DNA from: Dasypus novemcinctus
Taxonomy: Eukaryota; Chordata; Mammalia; Cingulata; Dasypodidae
NCBI RefSeq assembly: GCF_030445035.2
Contig: NC_080677.1
Span: 7,688,001 to 7,752,000 of the forward strand
DNA length: 64,000 nucleotides
Reading direction: 5' to 3'
The notes beneath the pieces are model-generated. The model searched no databases. It was not told the DNA's origin and saw only the letters and a list, made by a program, of their open reading frames with translations. The stretch's first letter is position 1, and every line of letters begins with the position of its first letter. Below are positions 35,170 through 46,400 of this stretch, one piece after another. Position numbers and translations under genes: made by a program.

Positions 35170-35860
35170 TCTTCAAAGGAATTCTCTATACTGTCTCCAC
35201 CACTTTTCCCCTGGTTCTGTCTTAAATACTTTGAAATCAGGCTTTGGTCACCACCATCTAACTGAAAGTTCTGTCAAGATCGCCAGAACCTCCAAGCCCC
35301 TTGATCCCAAATCAATGGTCAGGACAAGGAAGTGCCCTTCCCACATGCCCCCAGCAGAGGTGTTTGGCGTATACATTCTCTGTTCTACCCCACTTTCTTG
35401 CTTCTGCGCCTCATCGGTCCATCCTCTCGGTCTCCATCCCGTGCTTCTCCTCATATTTCCATCTTCTAAACCTCGTTGTACCCCGGGCTCAGCCTTGAGC
35501 CCACATTTTCTCATCTCTATGGACACTCTCCAGAGATGATCTCAGCCAGGTTCCTCATTTGCAATGACATTTGCGCACTGAGAACTCCCAAATTTGCCCA
35601 CACCCTTCCCACACCCACACTCATGATGATGGACTATCCTGAGCTGTCCACGCTGCAGTGGTGCCTCCAGGCTGGCATCTGCTGAAATTCCTGCATTCGG
35701 ATTTGCTCCCGTTCCAGGTCCCTGGGGCCCTCTGCTGCTGTGTCCTCTCATCCTGACTGTGAATGTCTCTCTCCTTTAACTTCCAGGCCCTTCTAGGTAA
35801 CTCAGTGGACGGTCTCAAAGCCTCCACAGCCATCTCTACTCTACGGCCCTCATACAGTGA
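35170..35860 (+). mobile_element. L2 LINE ORF2 fragment
   Basis: The order 'ctgtctccaccacttttccc', 'ccccgggctcagccttgag', 'tctcatctctatggacactc', 'gagatgatctcagccagg' and 'gagaactcccaaatttgcc' matches the mammalian L2 reverse-transcriptase region, read in the sense direction. It is an ancient element without an intact frame. Confidence 0.6.
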
Positions 35861-36179
35861 GTGAATTCTCTGGAAGGTTTTCCTTCCAGAGCTCCAGATG
35901 GAAGCATTAACCTCCTACACACTCAAACCTCTCAGTTGCTACTTGGGGGCTATAGTGTCCCAGCCCCACCCTGTAGATAACAAGGCAATGGAGAAGGGAT
36001 GGGTGCAGGGTCTCTTCTTAAAGTATCTTCCCATTCAATTTTCCCCAACTATCCCATCTACACCCAGCAGACAATTTTATCTAGACTCCTGAAAGAAGGA
36101 ACAATACACAAAAAAGAATCAATGTGACATTATTCCAAATTATTCTACCTTACATTCCTTTTAACTTAAAAGCTAAGAC
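35861..36179. other. Unique sequence, nothing recognised
   Basis: This is a short spacer between the L2 fragment and a probable L1 5' region. Confidence 0.35.
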
Positions 36180-37000
36180 TTGGGGCTCTAATTTCAGTTA
36201 AAATGGATTAAGCACATTCTATCCTTTCTTTCTCATTGATTACAACTAAAACCTCTGGACAAGATAAAGCAAGTGTCAGATTACTCTGAAATGTAAATAA
36301 GAGCTAGCAGCCTGGATAGCGAAACCAAACTCAAAAGAATGCTCCATATGGAGATTGAGTTTCCTTTTTTATTGTTCATCTCATATTGCCTGGCTTAGAG
36401 TTTAGGGAGGCCCAAATCCTGGAATTGTGACCACACACAGATAAAGAATCCTCTTAGACTAGAGGACCTAGAAAAGAGAATCTGCAGGATGGAGCTCTTT
36501 TGACTCGAATATCTCTAATTCATGTGAACCCCCATAATAAACATAGACCCCTGCAGTGGTGACAGTGGCAGTAGGGTCTTTTTTCTTGCCACTTTGCCCT
36601 AAAGTGGACCCAATTACAGGAAATGTGCAACATTGCGAGAAGCTAAAAGCACCAACTTTCTAGCTAGAAAACCAGGAAAAGGAGACCCTGGGAACTGTCA
36701 AGTGAGGGGGATCACAGAGTGGAGGGAGTAAGAAAGAGAGATAGAGCTCTGTGTGAATTCCTGGACAAGATTCAACAAAGCAAAGGCTTTGAGAACCTTG
36801 CCCAGAGCCTAAGCTGGTCCCTGGAAGACGTACATATGAAGCAGACCAGAACAGCACTGCAAAGCTTTTGGAAACAATTAGCATTGGATGCACAACCCGT
36901 AGAAGATGGGTCAAAATAGAGAGAGAAATGAACTGCTTGACTGCCTGTGAAAGCAAGAAAAACAAAGTCAACCTACTCAGAAGATTTTTAATAAGATCTC
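36180..37000 (+). mobile_element. Probable old L1 5' region
   Basis: Wording such as 'aaaacctctggacaagata', 'gctccatatggagattgag' and 'gccctaaagtggacccaat' resembles an old L1 5' UTR. The element appears to continue after the LTR at 37004-37430 into ORF1-like sequence. The assignment rests on order and memory, not alignment. Confidence 0.45.
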
Positions 37001-37003
37001 TTT

Positions 37004-37430
37004 TAAGGTTTCCTAGCTGCTAAAAGAAATACCTTACAACAGTTTGGCTTAACAACAGGAATTTAATGGCTCATGGTTTCAGAGACTAGAAGCCTTGCTT
37101 GCTCCAGGCATCAGTATCTTCTGGCTGGCTGGCAATCTTCGGGGTTCCTTGACTTTTCTGTCATATGGCAATGAACATGGTGGCATCTTCTTTCTCTTCC
37201 AGATTCTGTTGACTTCCAACTTCTCGCTGTTCCCCATGGCTTCTGTGTGTCCAATTTCCTTTACTGATAAGGACTCCAGCCATACTGAATTAAGGATGAC
37301 CTTCATTCAGTTTGGGCCCAACTTAACTAATAACATGTTCAAAGGTCCTATTTACAAATGGGTTCACACCACAGGAACAGGGGTTGGGATCTGAATATGA
37401 CTTTTGTGGGGCCATGATTCAATTCCCAAG
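37004..37430 (-). mobile_element. MaLR-like solo LTR
   Basis: The plus strand reads 'taaggtttcctagctgcta', 'aacaggaatttaatggctc', 'atggcaatgaacatggtgg', 'aaggactccagccatactg' and 'gattcaattccca'. This is the antisense of a MaLR-type LTR. It interrupts the surrounding old L1. No internal genes are present. Confidence 0.65.
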
Positions 37431-37439
37431 AGAACCCAA

Positions 37440-38880
37440 AGCCTTGTAATGTCAAACTCTTCAGGGCTAGAATCCACAATTATTCAACATACATTTTTTT
37501 TAAACCCTAAAAAATGCTCAAGGGAAAAGGAAGTTATTCAATAGGTGCTAGCTTTGAGATGAGGCAGATGTTGGAATTATTAGACAGAGACTTTAAAGCA
37601 GGTATTACAACCATGCTCCATTAAGTAAGAGTGGACACTCTTGAAATAACTGAAAAGTTGGACATTCTCAGCAAAGAAAGAGTAGTTACAAAAAATTTTT
37701 TAAAAATAGAACCAAAAGAGAAATATTAGAACTGAAATAAATCCATGGGATAGAGCAACAGGGGGATGGATATGAAAGAAGAGTCAGTGAACTTGAGGAT
37801 AAATCAATAGAAATTATCCAATCTAAACAAGAGAGGAAAAATTATTGGAAAAAACAAACAAACAAAGCCACCAGGGTTCTGTGAAATAATATCAAATAAT
37901 CCAGTATTCACATAATCCATGCATCAGAAGGAGAAGAGAAAGAGATTAGTATAGTCAAAAAAATGTTTAAGGAATACAAGAATGCAACAAAAAGAACAAT
38001 GTATGGTCTTGAACTAGCAACATGAACATTACTTGGACACTTGTTTTTAACTTAAATTCTAGGGCCCCAGACCCTAGATTTTTCATAGAAAAATTATAAT
38101 TAGACTTTATCAAAATTGAACCTTTTGCTCTGTGAAAGACCCTGTTAAAAGAATGAAAATATAAGAAGCAACACAGTGAAAGAAAATATTTGGAGGCCAC
38201 ATATCTAACAGAGGTCTTAAATCTAGAATATATAAAGAACTGTCAAAATTCAACAGTAAAAAATTCAAACATTCCAATTAAGAAATGGGCAAAAGGCAGA
38301 TGAAGACATGCACATGACAAGTAAGCACCTGAGAAGATATTCAACATCACAAGACGTCAGGGAAATGTAAATTAAGGCCACAATGAGAAATCACTATACA
38401 CATATCTGAAAACCTTGCTGGCAAGGAGGTAGAGAAACTGGATTGCTTGTGTATTACTATTGGAAAAGTAAAATGGTACAGCCACTGTGGAAAATAGTTT
38501 GGCAGTTTCTTAAAAAACTAAAAATACACTTACCATATAACTCAACAATCACACTCCTGGGTCTTTATTCTAGAGAATGAAAATTATGGTCACACGCAAA
38601 CCTGTACACAATTGTTCATAGCACCTTTATTCGTAATAGCATGAAATTGGAAACTAACAAAATGTCCTTCAATAGATGAACAGCTAAACAATCTGTCATA
38701 TATCTATACCATGACTACTACTGAGCAATTAAAAGGATGAACTATTGATACACATGGGAACGTGGATACCTCTCAAGGACATTCTGCTGAGTGAAAAGTG
38801 ACAATCACTGAAAAGTAGATTGCATATCCTACTTTTCAGCAAGAAATTTATTAAGAAATTAAGAAAAAGTTAGCAGATTG
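37440..38880 (+). mobile_element. Old L1, ORF1-like and ORF2 C-terminal relics
   Basis: 37540-37960 carries the coiled-coil region and 'gtcagtgaacttgagga' wording of old L1 ORF1. 38050-38800 carries the ORF2 C-terminal part ('agaaaatatttggaggcc', 'gaagatattcaacatcac', 'tggaaaatagtttggcag'). The bulk of ORF2 is missing, so the element has a large internal deletion or is a composite. Confidence 0.6.
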
Positions 38881-38885
38881 GGATG

Positions 38886-39386
38886 TCAGCCAAAAGGGTG
38901 CTGATGCAAAATATCAGAAATAAAGGGTATTTATTTGGGGTAGGGGCTTACAGATACCAGGCCATAAAGCATAAGTCACTTCCCTCACCAAAGTCTATTT
39001 GGAGCAAGATGGCTGCTGACATCTGCAAGGGTTTAGGGTTCCTGGGTTCCTACGTTCCTGGGGCTTGTTTTTCTCTGGGTTCAAGGTTCCTTTCTTCCTG
39101 GGGCTGGCTTCTCTCTCCTCTGTGAGCTTACTTCCTGGGCTCCAGCTTAAGTCTTCAGCATCAAACTCCAACATTAAAACTCCAACATCAGAAACCCTCA
39201 ACTCTGTTCTTTGCCAGGACTTTTATCTGTGAGTCCCCATCCACCAAGGAGTGGGGACTCAATACCCTAATGATGTGACCCAATCAAAGCCCTAATCATA
39301 ACGCAATCATGCCCAGGTACAAATCAGATTACAAGCATAATCCAATAGTTCTTTCTGGAATTCATCAGTTATATCAAACTGCTACA
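38886..39386 (-). mobile_element. Xenarthran LTR-like element, copy 1
   Basis: On the minus strand it begins 'tgtagcagtttgatataac' and ends 'cccttttggctga'. The 5-bp direct repeat 'ggatg' flanks it at 38881-38885 and 39387-39391. A minus-strand AATAAA is at 38930-38935. It has three sisters at 48794, 59688 and 63411. No coding sequence is present. I cannot name the family. Confidence 0.75.
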
Positions 39387-39391
39387 GGATG

Positions 39392-39729
39392 CAACTCCAT
39401 TTATCAAGGTGCAACCACAGGTTGGTATGGATACAGGAGTTCAGCGAAAATCAGTGAAAGCATTCTTTGAGAATCAATTGGCTATATGAAATTTACCATA
39501 ATGGCTACTGCATCTTTTATTATTATTTGTTAACTGTGTATTACACATTCTTTATATCAGTATAATGTACGATGAACATGTAAATGTATGTGCATCTATG
39601 ACTTTTGGAGAAAAAAATTTAAATACAAAGAATGCAGCAGTTTGCGCAGAGGCAAATAAAACTAACTAGAGGAAGAGATGACTTTATTATTAAAGGCAAA
39701 TGGTGTTAGAGCATTTTGCACACACATCT
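39392..39729 (+). mobile_element. Possible continuation of the old L1
   Basis: After the LTR the sequence 'caactccatttatcaagg' could continue the L1 3' end, then AT-rich DNA follows. The support is weak. Confidence 0.3.
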
Positions 39730-39850
39730 ATGTACACTCTGATCCTCAAGGAGCAGCAGCAGTAGCAGTGTCCCATTTTACAAGTCACGTAGCTGAGGTT
39801 GTGAGAGTCTAAGTAAAAGTTTGCCCATGTCCTCCCCAAGGGAAAATGGA
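39730..39850 (-). repeat. MIR SINE relic
   Basis: The sequences 'ctctgatcctcaaggagc', 'gtcccattttacaagtcac' and 'tagctgaggttgtgagag' match the antisense MIR core. Confidence 0.6.
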
Positions 39851-40799
39851 CAAAAAGACTTAATCACAGATCTTCCGAGTCAAAACGGTCCCCTGTGGAC
39901 CCACATCTCCTCCCGTTGTAAAGGTAACACTCAGCTATGATGAGGTGCATGGAGGTCTCCGGAGCTTGCTCATCCTTCTCTCTATCTCCACGCCTCCCTG
40001 TGAAGTCAGACTTGCATCCCAGCCCCTTTTCTCTGGTTTACAACACATGTGCTCCAATCCAAGACTGTCATGTAGTGCAGGAACTAAGTGAAGATTAGGG
40101 AGAGTCAGGAGGAAGGGGAGACTGTAGAGGGAAGGACCACCCCTAGCTCTTTCCTCCTCTTTCCATCCACCCCTCTCTCTGGGCTAACCCACAAACCTTT
40201 CTCCTTGTGGGAAGCAGGACAGGGCCAACCCTTGAGGTCCACCTTTTACCCCAGGCATTACGTAATAATAATGGAGACCCATTTCTAAAAACACAACTTG
40301 GAATAAAAACCCAACTGTTTGCCCTCTCACTAGACGAGTGAAGAACACAGCACGAGACCAGGCACTTACAAGAAGTGACATGTATAGTGTGATTTCCCAT
40401 TTGATTCTACCTGGACAGGTAAACTCAGTCCAGCAAACATTGGCCAAGGATCTCTAAGAGCTGTTTATTGGTATAATTATCCGTGCTTTGTAAGTGGCTG
40501 GAGTTTTGCTCCCTCAAACCTGAGTTATTAAAATACATAAGCAGTTGGATTGTTTTCCATAAACTGAAATAATTAACTTTATTATAACATAAAAATATAA
40601 AATAAATAATATATAAATTATAATATTCAGTTAATAAAATTTCCTATTAAATTAAATTATTTAGACTCTGAAAACCCCAAGATTGGATGAAATAGAAGGA
40701 AACATTTCTCATCAAAAATTACATTTCTTTAAAAAATCACATCACTTATGCTAGCTAAGCAAATGAGAAAAAGTAGGTATTAGAATGTCTACCATCTGT
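39851..40799. other. Unique sequence with an AT-rich patch
   Basis: No gene is recognised. The stretch 40560-40670 is extremely AT-rich (ATAAAATATAAA-type). Confidence 0.4.
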
Positions 40800-42055
40800 T
40801 CTCATTTGTGTTTAAAAGGGCTTGGAGATACATGTAGACATGTCTATTCATGTACCATGGCACCCTGGGGAGGTAGAGGACTGTGGTTGAGAGTACAGTT
40901 GTGGAAGTGTTCTTTGGCAACTATGGCAGGGGAGGGTCACTGGTGCAGGGTATCAGTGGTGGGGGTTATATGGGAAAGGGTGCACCTTGGGCATGCCTCT
41001 ATGGAATATGAATGTGTTCTACTTTAATAGGGTGTTGTCTCGGTGGGTGGAGACCCACACAATAACCAACAAAATATTAAATTCCCATCCTGGGGAGCCC
41101 TGCTGCATTCTCAAGGAGAGTGGCAAGAATTTCTAGAGTACATAGAGCCTAATAAAAGAAACCAGACCAATACTCCAAACCCTTGATGTTAATGCTTATA
41201 TTTATAAACCTTATTCTTGTAAAATTGAAAGAGTCTAATATCGATTGCCTAAGAGTTACCTTCTGAAAACTTCCTTGTTATTCAAATGTTGTCTCTCTCT
41301 AAGCTAAACTCAGCAAATAAACTCACTACCTTCCCCCCACCATGAGATATAACTCCCAGGAATGAGCCTTCTTGGCACCAAGGGATTATTACCAAGCACC
41401 AACCAGTGATGCATTTAGGAAAAGACCTTGGCCAAAGGAGGAAAAATTAAATACAAAAGAGTTTTTGTAGCTAAGAGATTTACAAGTGAGCCAGGAGGTC
41501 ATTCCAGAGATTGCAGGTTACACATCTCAGGAGGATCTCACTGACCACCACAGTGGACAGTGCCTCAAGCAGTGGTGCTCCCAAGGGCTCTGGAGACATG
41601 TGGACATTATAGGCAAGGCACACAACCCATGAAATCAGCACGCTGCTGGTAGGACTTACCTTGGAATATATGATAACCTATTTCCTCAATGTAACAGAAT
41701 TAGACTCATTTATAATTTCCCTACATGTGATTCTTCTACCCCTTTGAACCTACAATTAACCATATGCCCCATTAAATTTGTGTCTCAGAGAAACAAATCT
41801 TCCGACAGTTCATATGTTGGTTGAGCCCTCAATCTTAGCAGAGTTGCAGTCAACACCTACTCTCTAGCTCATCAAACTTGCCCAGGACAACTAACAAAGG
41901 AATGATGATGGACAGCACCCAAACTGAAAAACAGAGATTATCTACAACTGTAGGCAAGGCAGTTCCTTCCATCTGCTGCATAAGATCTATGTTCCCTCTC
42001 AATCTGAAGCAGAGTGAGCATCACCGTCACAAAATCCTCAAGACTGAGGAATGGC
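40800..42055 (+). mobile_element. Long, older L1 3' UTR copy
   Basis: It follows the copies at 9780 and 8453 ('gtgggtggagacccacaca', 'tgcctaagagttaccttct', 'taactcccaggaatgagcc', 'cttgcccaggacaactaac') with more divergence. It lacks the normal terminus and instead runs into inverted L1 3' UTR segments at 42056. Confidence 0.75.
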
Positions 42056-42525
42056 CTGTAACCATCATTGCAATGTCATGCAAGACAATTCCAATGCCCC
42101 CCAAATGCCCCATGTTATACTATTCTTTCCTCTCCCTCCCCTCAGAACCTCTGATGACCACTACCTTTTATATCAATGTTACAAGAGCTTCCATTGCTCC
42201 TGCTCACCCCCACGCCCACCTCACGCACGTAAGAGACACAGGGAAAAGGGTGACGGCACCTTGCCGTTTTATGATCAAAATGTTAATTATGGTTCTCTGC
42301 TGTATTTTCGAGATTTTGTATTCCGAATTTTTCACATTTTCCACAGCATACATTATTCTGCAATTAAAAGAAAATTAACTTTAAAAAAAAAAAGGCATAC
42401 TTTAGTCCATAGTTGCATACCCCCTTCATGTTTGTTCATTCTTCAATCTTGAGGATTTGGGGATGATGATGCCCACTCTGCTTCCTATTGAGAGGGTGCT
42501 TAGATCCCATGAGGCAGACTCCGTA
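42056..42525 (-). mobile_element. Inverted L1 3' UTR segments
   Basis: 42079-42180 matches the antisense L1 3' UTR (compare 29818-29910). 42437-42518 is the reverse complement of 41969-42054, with most positions complementary. An A-rich run at 42369-42382 separates the two inverted pieces. Together with the forward copy this makes a head-to-head pair. Confidence 0.65.
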
Positions 42526-43689
42526 TCTTTTTGGGGAAGACACAATTCAACCGAAAACAGTATCCTTACCCAATTCCAGAAGGGGCCTGGGCCTGCAGAG
42601 GTGTGCAGGGCCAACATGTCGCAAAGAAAACCCAGAAGTTAATGCTCAGGTGCAGCCCTTGGTTTTTAGAGTGCTCTCCTGCACGTGGATAAAAGTAAGG
42701 CCAGCACTACCATCTCCTCCTTAGGGAGTCAACTCCGAGCCACCTGCCCCCACTTCACACTGGAGGTTACTGGACTCAGAGAAAGTAAGTCACTTGCCCC
42801 AGGTCTTATCGACACTGGAGGGCAAGCAGAGCAGGAAGAATCTAAAAGCTACCTCCAACGTTCTGTCCTTTCCTCTCTGCTGCTCTCCTCACCTGACCTG
42901 ACTGAAGATGAACAGGTTTTCTTCTTCATAAAAAAGTGTTTAGGTTTCAATAGAAAACTCTACACTGCTACTGCACAGCCTTCTGTTCAGTTACAGTCCT
43001 TTTAAGTTGGAATACACACACTGAGAGGCATACTGGCTCCTTTCCTCTTTTCCACAGAGGCGCATCCCTCTGTGGAAAAATCAGTTGTGCCTCTGTTTGC
43101 AATTCCTTTCAACATTCCTTAACTCTACACATAAATGTGTGCTTTTTCTAAACTCTTTTGAACCAGTTAGGCCATCTGCCTAGTTCCCTCACAGGAGAAA
43201 AACAAAATCCTTAACACATGCCTATCTTCATGCCTGAATGAGAGTCATGATTTTACCTCTTCCTGAAAATTGTCTTTTAACAATTCCCGTTTCATAATTC
43301 AGAGAGCATGAGAGACGGGCAGGTTGGGCCATCCATCTGTTAGAAGCAAAGCCAGACTGCTTTGCTCTCCTTCAATCTCATGTCCACTCTGAGGACATTA
43401 TGATGTGACTCAGGAAATCATTTATCTCCAAACACACTTATAGATTAGTTGATTCACTAGCTAAAGCTCATGGGATAAACAATCACTGTCGTAGATACAC
43501 AAAAGATGGCACATCTCTAGAGACATGGCTTCTGATGTTTTCTCGTGGGTTCTAGATGCAAAGGTCAGATTAAGACATCCTTGAGCTTGAACTTTCTACA
43601 GGTCATTAATTGTGCTTTAACTCCTTGAAAATGATTAAGAGCTTAAAATACCATGTTCCTACTCTACATAAATCTTAACAATTACTTTG
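42526..43689. other. Mostly unique sequence
   Basis: A weak antisense MIR relic ('ggactcagagaaagtaagtc' then 'acttgccccaggtctta') lies at 42755-42840. A perfect hairpin lies at 43048-43079. No gene is recognised. Confidence 0.45.
43048..43079 (+). repeat. Perfect 13-bp hairpin with 6-base loop
   Basis: The arm 'ttttccacagagg' (43048-43060) is followed by the loop 'cgcatc' and the exact reverse complement 'cctctgtggaaaa' (43067-43079). Pairing stops at both ends. Confidence 0.95.
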
Positions 43690-43835
43690 CTTTCTGACCA
43701 GAGACCTGAATCCTAATCTCATAGTAACTCTGCAATCTTGGGCAAATCCTCATTCTGGACCTGTTGACTAACCTGTAAAACAAGGATGATTATGCCCACA
43801 TCACCAAGTTCTGAGAGAAGTGCATGAAATTAAAG
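43690..43835 (+). repeat. MIR SINE relic
   Basis: The order 'gacctgaatcctaatctca', 'tgcaatcttgggcaaatcc', 'cctgtaaaacaaggatgat' and 'gtgcatgaaattaaag' is the sense MIR core. Confidence 0.7.
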
Positions 43836-44043
43836 AAGATTGTGTCATTTTTTAAATCCAAAAACAATATCTGGTTTTATTAGACTCAACTTCTTCTGTG
43901 CCCTGGGTAGAGAAATAAAGAGAAAACATGAACCATCACTTTCCTCTCCTTTGAAGCACTGTAGATGGCAGATGGCAGATAAAGAGAGGGGAAATGAAGA
44001 GGAAGGAGGCTGGGAAGATGGGGATGCAGAGGGAGAAGGCCAC

Positions 44044-44466
44044 TGGGGTAGTTGGAGGCATTTGTGGACCCCGGAAAAGTATGTTCTTGAGTAGGTCCAT
44101 TCCAGCGGGTGTGAATCTATTGCAGGTGGGAACTTTTGGTCGAATTTCTTCAGCTGGGGACCTTAGATTGGATCGCTTTGGTGAGGCATGACCCAGTGTG
44201 GGTCTTGGTCCTCTTGGTGGAGTCCTTTATAAACAGAAGAAACATAGAGATAAAAAGGCACAGGAACAGAGAGAACACCACAAGGGCAAGGGCCCAGGAG
44301 AGAGGAAGCCAGAAGCTGAAGCAAGGAAGCCTAGGAGAGAGGCAGGTGCCTCCTGCTGGTCATGAGGGAGAGAGCGTCACCTGAAGGCTTGATTTGGACA
44401 AATCCCCCTTGTAAAAGCCAACCCATTTCTGGTATATTGCCTTGCAGCTTTTAGCAAACTAAAAGA
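44044..44466 (+). mobile_element. MaLR/ERVL-like solo LTR
   Basis: The sequences 'ggtagttggaggcatttgtg', 'aaaagtatgttcttgagta', 'gtcctttataaacagaag' and the terminal 'aaaagccaacccatttctgg' plus 'ttttagcaaactaaaaga' define a solo LTR. The terminus is shared with the LTR at 58785-59385. Confidence 0.65.
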
Positions 44467-44541
44467 GCCCCAAAGAGACTAGACACAGGTGGGAAGCCTG
44501 TGGGTATAACTGGAGGGAGCCAGTGCAAAATTAAACGTGGA

Positions 44542-44735
44542 GGGGAGAGGCTATGGCTCAAGCAGTTGAGTGCCTGCCTCCAGCATGGGAGGTCCCAGGT
44601 TCAGTTTCCAGTCCCTCCTAAAGAAAAAAAAACACACAACAAGCAAAGCACAATGAGCAAAAAGCAATGCACAAACACTGAGTGGACAACGAGCAAACAG
44701 ATGAGGGAAACATCTGGAGGGGGGAAGGAATTAAA
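44542..44735 (+). mobile_element. DAS-type SINE with A-rich tail
   Basis: A tRNA-Ala-like head ('ctatggctcaagcagttgag', 'ccaggttcagtttccagtcc') is followed by 'tcctaaagaaaaaaaaa' and a degenerate CA/AGC tail. The B box is damaged (ggttcagtttcc). Confidence 0.75.
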
Positions 44736-44879
44736 ACACGGAGCCCCTTGTTCAAAAGTTACGAGGAATTTCAAGATGACAAGAGAAGAGCATTCAACCA
44801 AGGGTGGGGTCCTTGCAAGAGCCAGGCCCTGGGCGACTGCAAGGTGGCTCCGGGCTTAGACCAGGAGGGCCTGTTGCCA

Positions 44880-44985
44880 GGGCCGCTGAAGACCACAGGC
44901 TGGGGCCTTGGGAAATTGCTTCAGCCCCGCAGGCCCCAGGTCCCTCACCTGCAAAGGGGGTGTAGTAACGACTCAAGGACTGGGA
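44880..44985 (+). repeat. MIR SINE relic
   Basis: The sequences 'ccttgggaaattgcttcag' and 'aggtccctcacctgcaaagg' match the sense MIR core. Confidence 0.5.
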
Positions 44986-45707
44986 GCAAAGGAGAGGGCT
45001 TCCCGTCGGGGATGCCCACCAAGGGCAGTTTGACAGAGGTGAGTATCTTTCTGGGAACCCGGGACATTGGGGAGGGGTCCTGGGCAGGCTCTGCTGCAAA
45101 GCAGTACCAGTCCACATGAAGGTTTCCACCTTGTCCAGACCAGCTGCCCTGGTGGCCTCGGCCATCCTGGCAGGTGACCCGGGCAAGGCACGGAGGGCAG
45201 GGCAGGGCCAGCTGACTCACCCACTCCCCGTGCTGCTGCTCAGTGCGGAATGGCTCTGCCTCCATCAGGCGCAGCCTTCACGTGTGAAGAGCTCTTTCCT
45301 GCTAAGGCCAGAAACCTTGGGCGCTTGGCATGCCCTTGGAATCCCCTTTCCAGAGGCTGGTAGCTCTTGTGTGGGTTCATCCTGTGCAGGGGAAGCCTCG
45401 GTCCTCAGACATCGGGGAGCACCTCAGGGGAGTGACCCTGGACCAGGGGGTTCCCCAGCGTGTGGCCAACGGGCATTGTGTGCACCCGGCGGCCCATGCG
45501 TGCAGGTCCTCCAGTTTGGTCAGAAAGGAGAAAGTGGGGGGGGCAGGCAGATGGAGAAACACGCCTCCCACCAGGGGACGGAAGGATTAAAGTCTATGTA
45601 AGGTGCACAGAGCAGAGCGTGGTAGGAAGGGGCTGGCGGCTGGCTACCGTGTTGTATTAGCAAGCTGAACTTTGCCGTTTACTCAGCACCCCCCTGTGCT
45701 AAGCATT
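44986..45707. other. G+C-rich unique sequence
   Basis: Overlapping open frames on both strands (up to 161 codons at 45116-45601) have no domain that I recognise and fit base composition. Confidence 0.35.
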
Positions 45708-46400
45708 TCCACTTTTTTTTTCATTTTTAAAGTCTTTTTTTATCAGAGAAGTTGTAGGTTTACAGAAATATCATGCAGAAAATACAGAGTTCACATATAA
45801 CGCCCCCATTATTAACACCTTGCATTAACGTGGTTCATTTGTTACAACTGATGAAAGAATCCTATTATAATTATACTCTAAACTATAGCCCATTTACATT
45901 AGAGTTCACTGTGCTGTCAAGTCCTATGTTTTTTTGTTTTTGTTTTGTTTTATTTAAAGATTTACTTATTTAATTCCCCCCTCCCACCCCGGTTGTCTGT
46001 TCTCTGTGTCTATTTGCTGCGTCTTGTTTCTTTGTCCGCTTCTGTTGTCATCAGCAGCACGGGAAGTGTGGGCGGCACCATTCCTGGGCAGGCTGCACTT
46101 TCTTTCACGCTGGGTGGCTCTTCTTATGGGCGCACTCCTTGCGCGTGGGCTCCCCTACGCGGGGGACACCTCTACGTGGCAGGGCACTCCCTGCGTGCAT
46201 CAGCACTGCGCATGGGCCAGCTGCACACGGGTCAAGGAGGCCCGGGGTTTGAACCGCGGACCTCCCATGTGGTAGACGGACACCCTAACCACTGGGCCAA
46301 GTCCGTTTCCCCTCCTATGTTTTCTTTTAAATTTTTATTCTAGTATCATATTAGACGGTATCTATGTTGATTCATCTTTGTCTTAGTCATTAATGTAAAG
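45708..46400 (-). mobile_element. L1 3'-end fragment split by a SINE
   Basis: The plus strand reads 'gagaagttgtaggtttacag', 'attaacaccttgcattaac' and 'aaactatagcccatttacat', the antisense of a common L1 3' UTR. It resumes after the SINE at 46313. Confidence 0.8.
45930..46312 (-). mobile_element. tRNA-derived SINE (long armadillo type)
   Basis: The antisense body and T-rich tail match the copies at 11270 and 33278. Direct repeats 'tcctatgttt' at 45922-45931 and 46313-46322 mark the target-site duplication, with the T-rich tail overlapping the left copy. It is inserted into an L1 3' UTR, as is the copy at 11270. Confidence 0.85.

Noticed and set aside
36719..36919. 66-codon frame ('DRALCEFLDKIQQSKGFENL' region) that looks protein-like
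   Set aside because: It lies in a probable old L1 5' region and has no known domain; more likely an L1 relic.
44682..45601. 145- and 161-codon plus-strand frames
   Set aside because: The first starts in a SINE tail and crosses a MIR relic; the second is low-complexity G+C-rich sequence without a domain.
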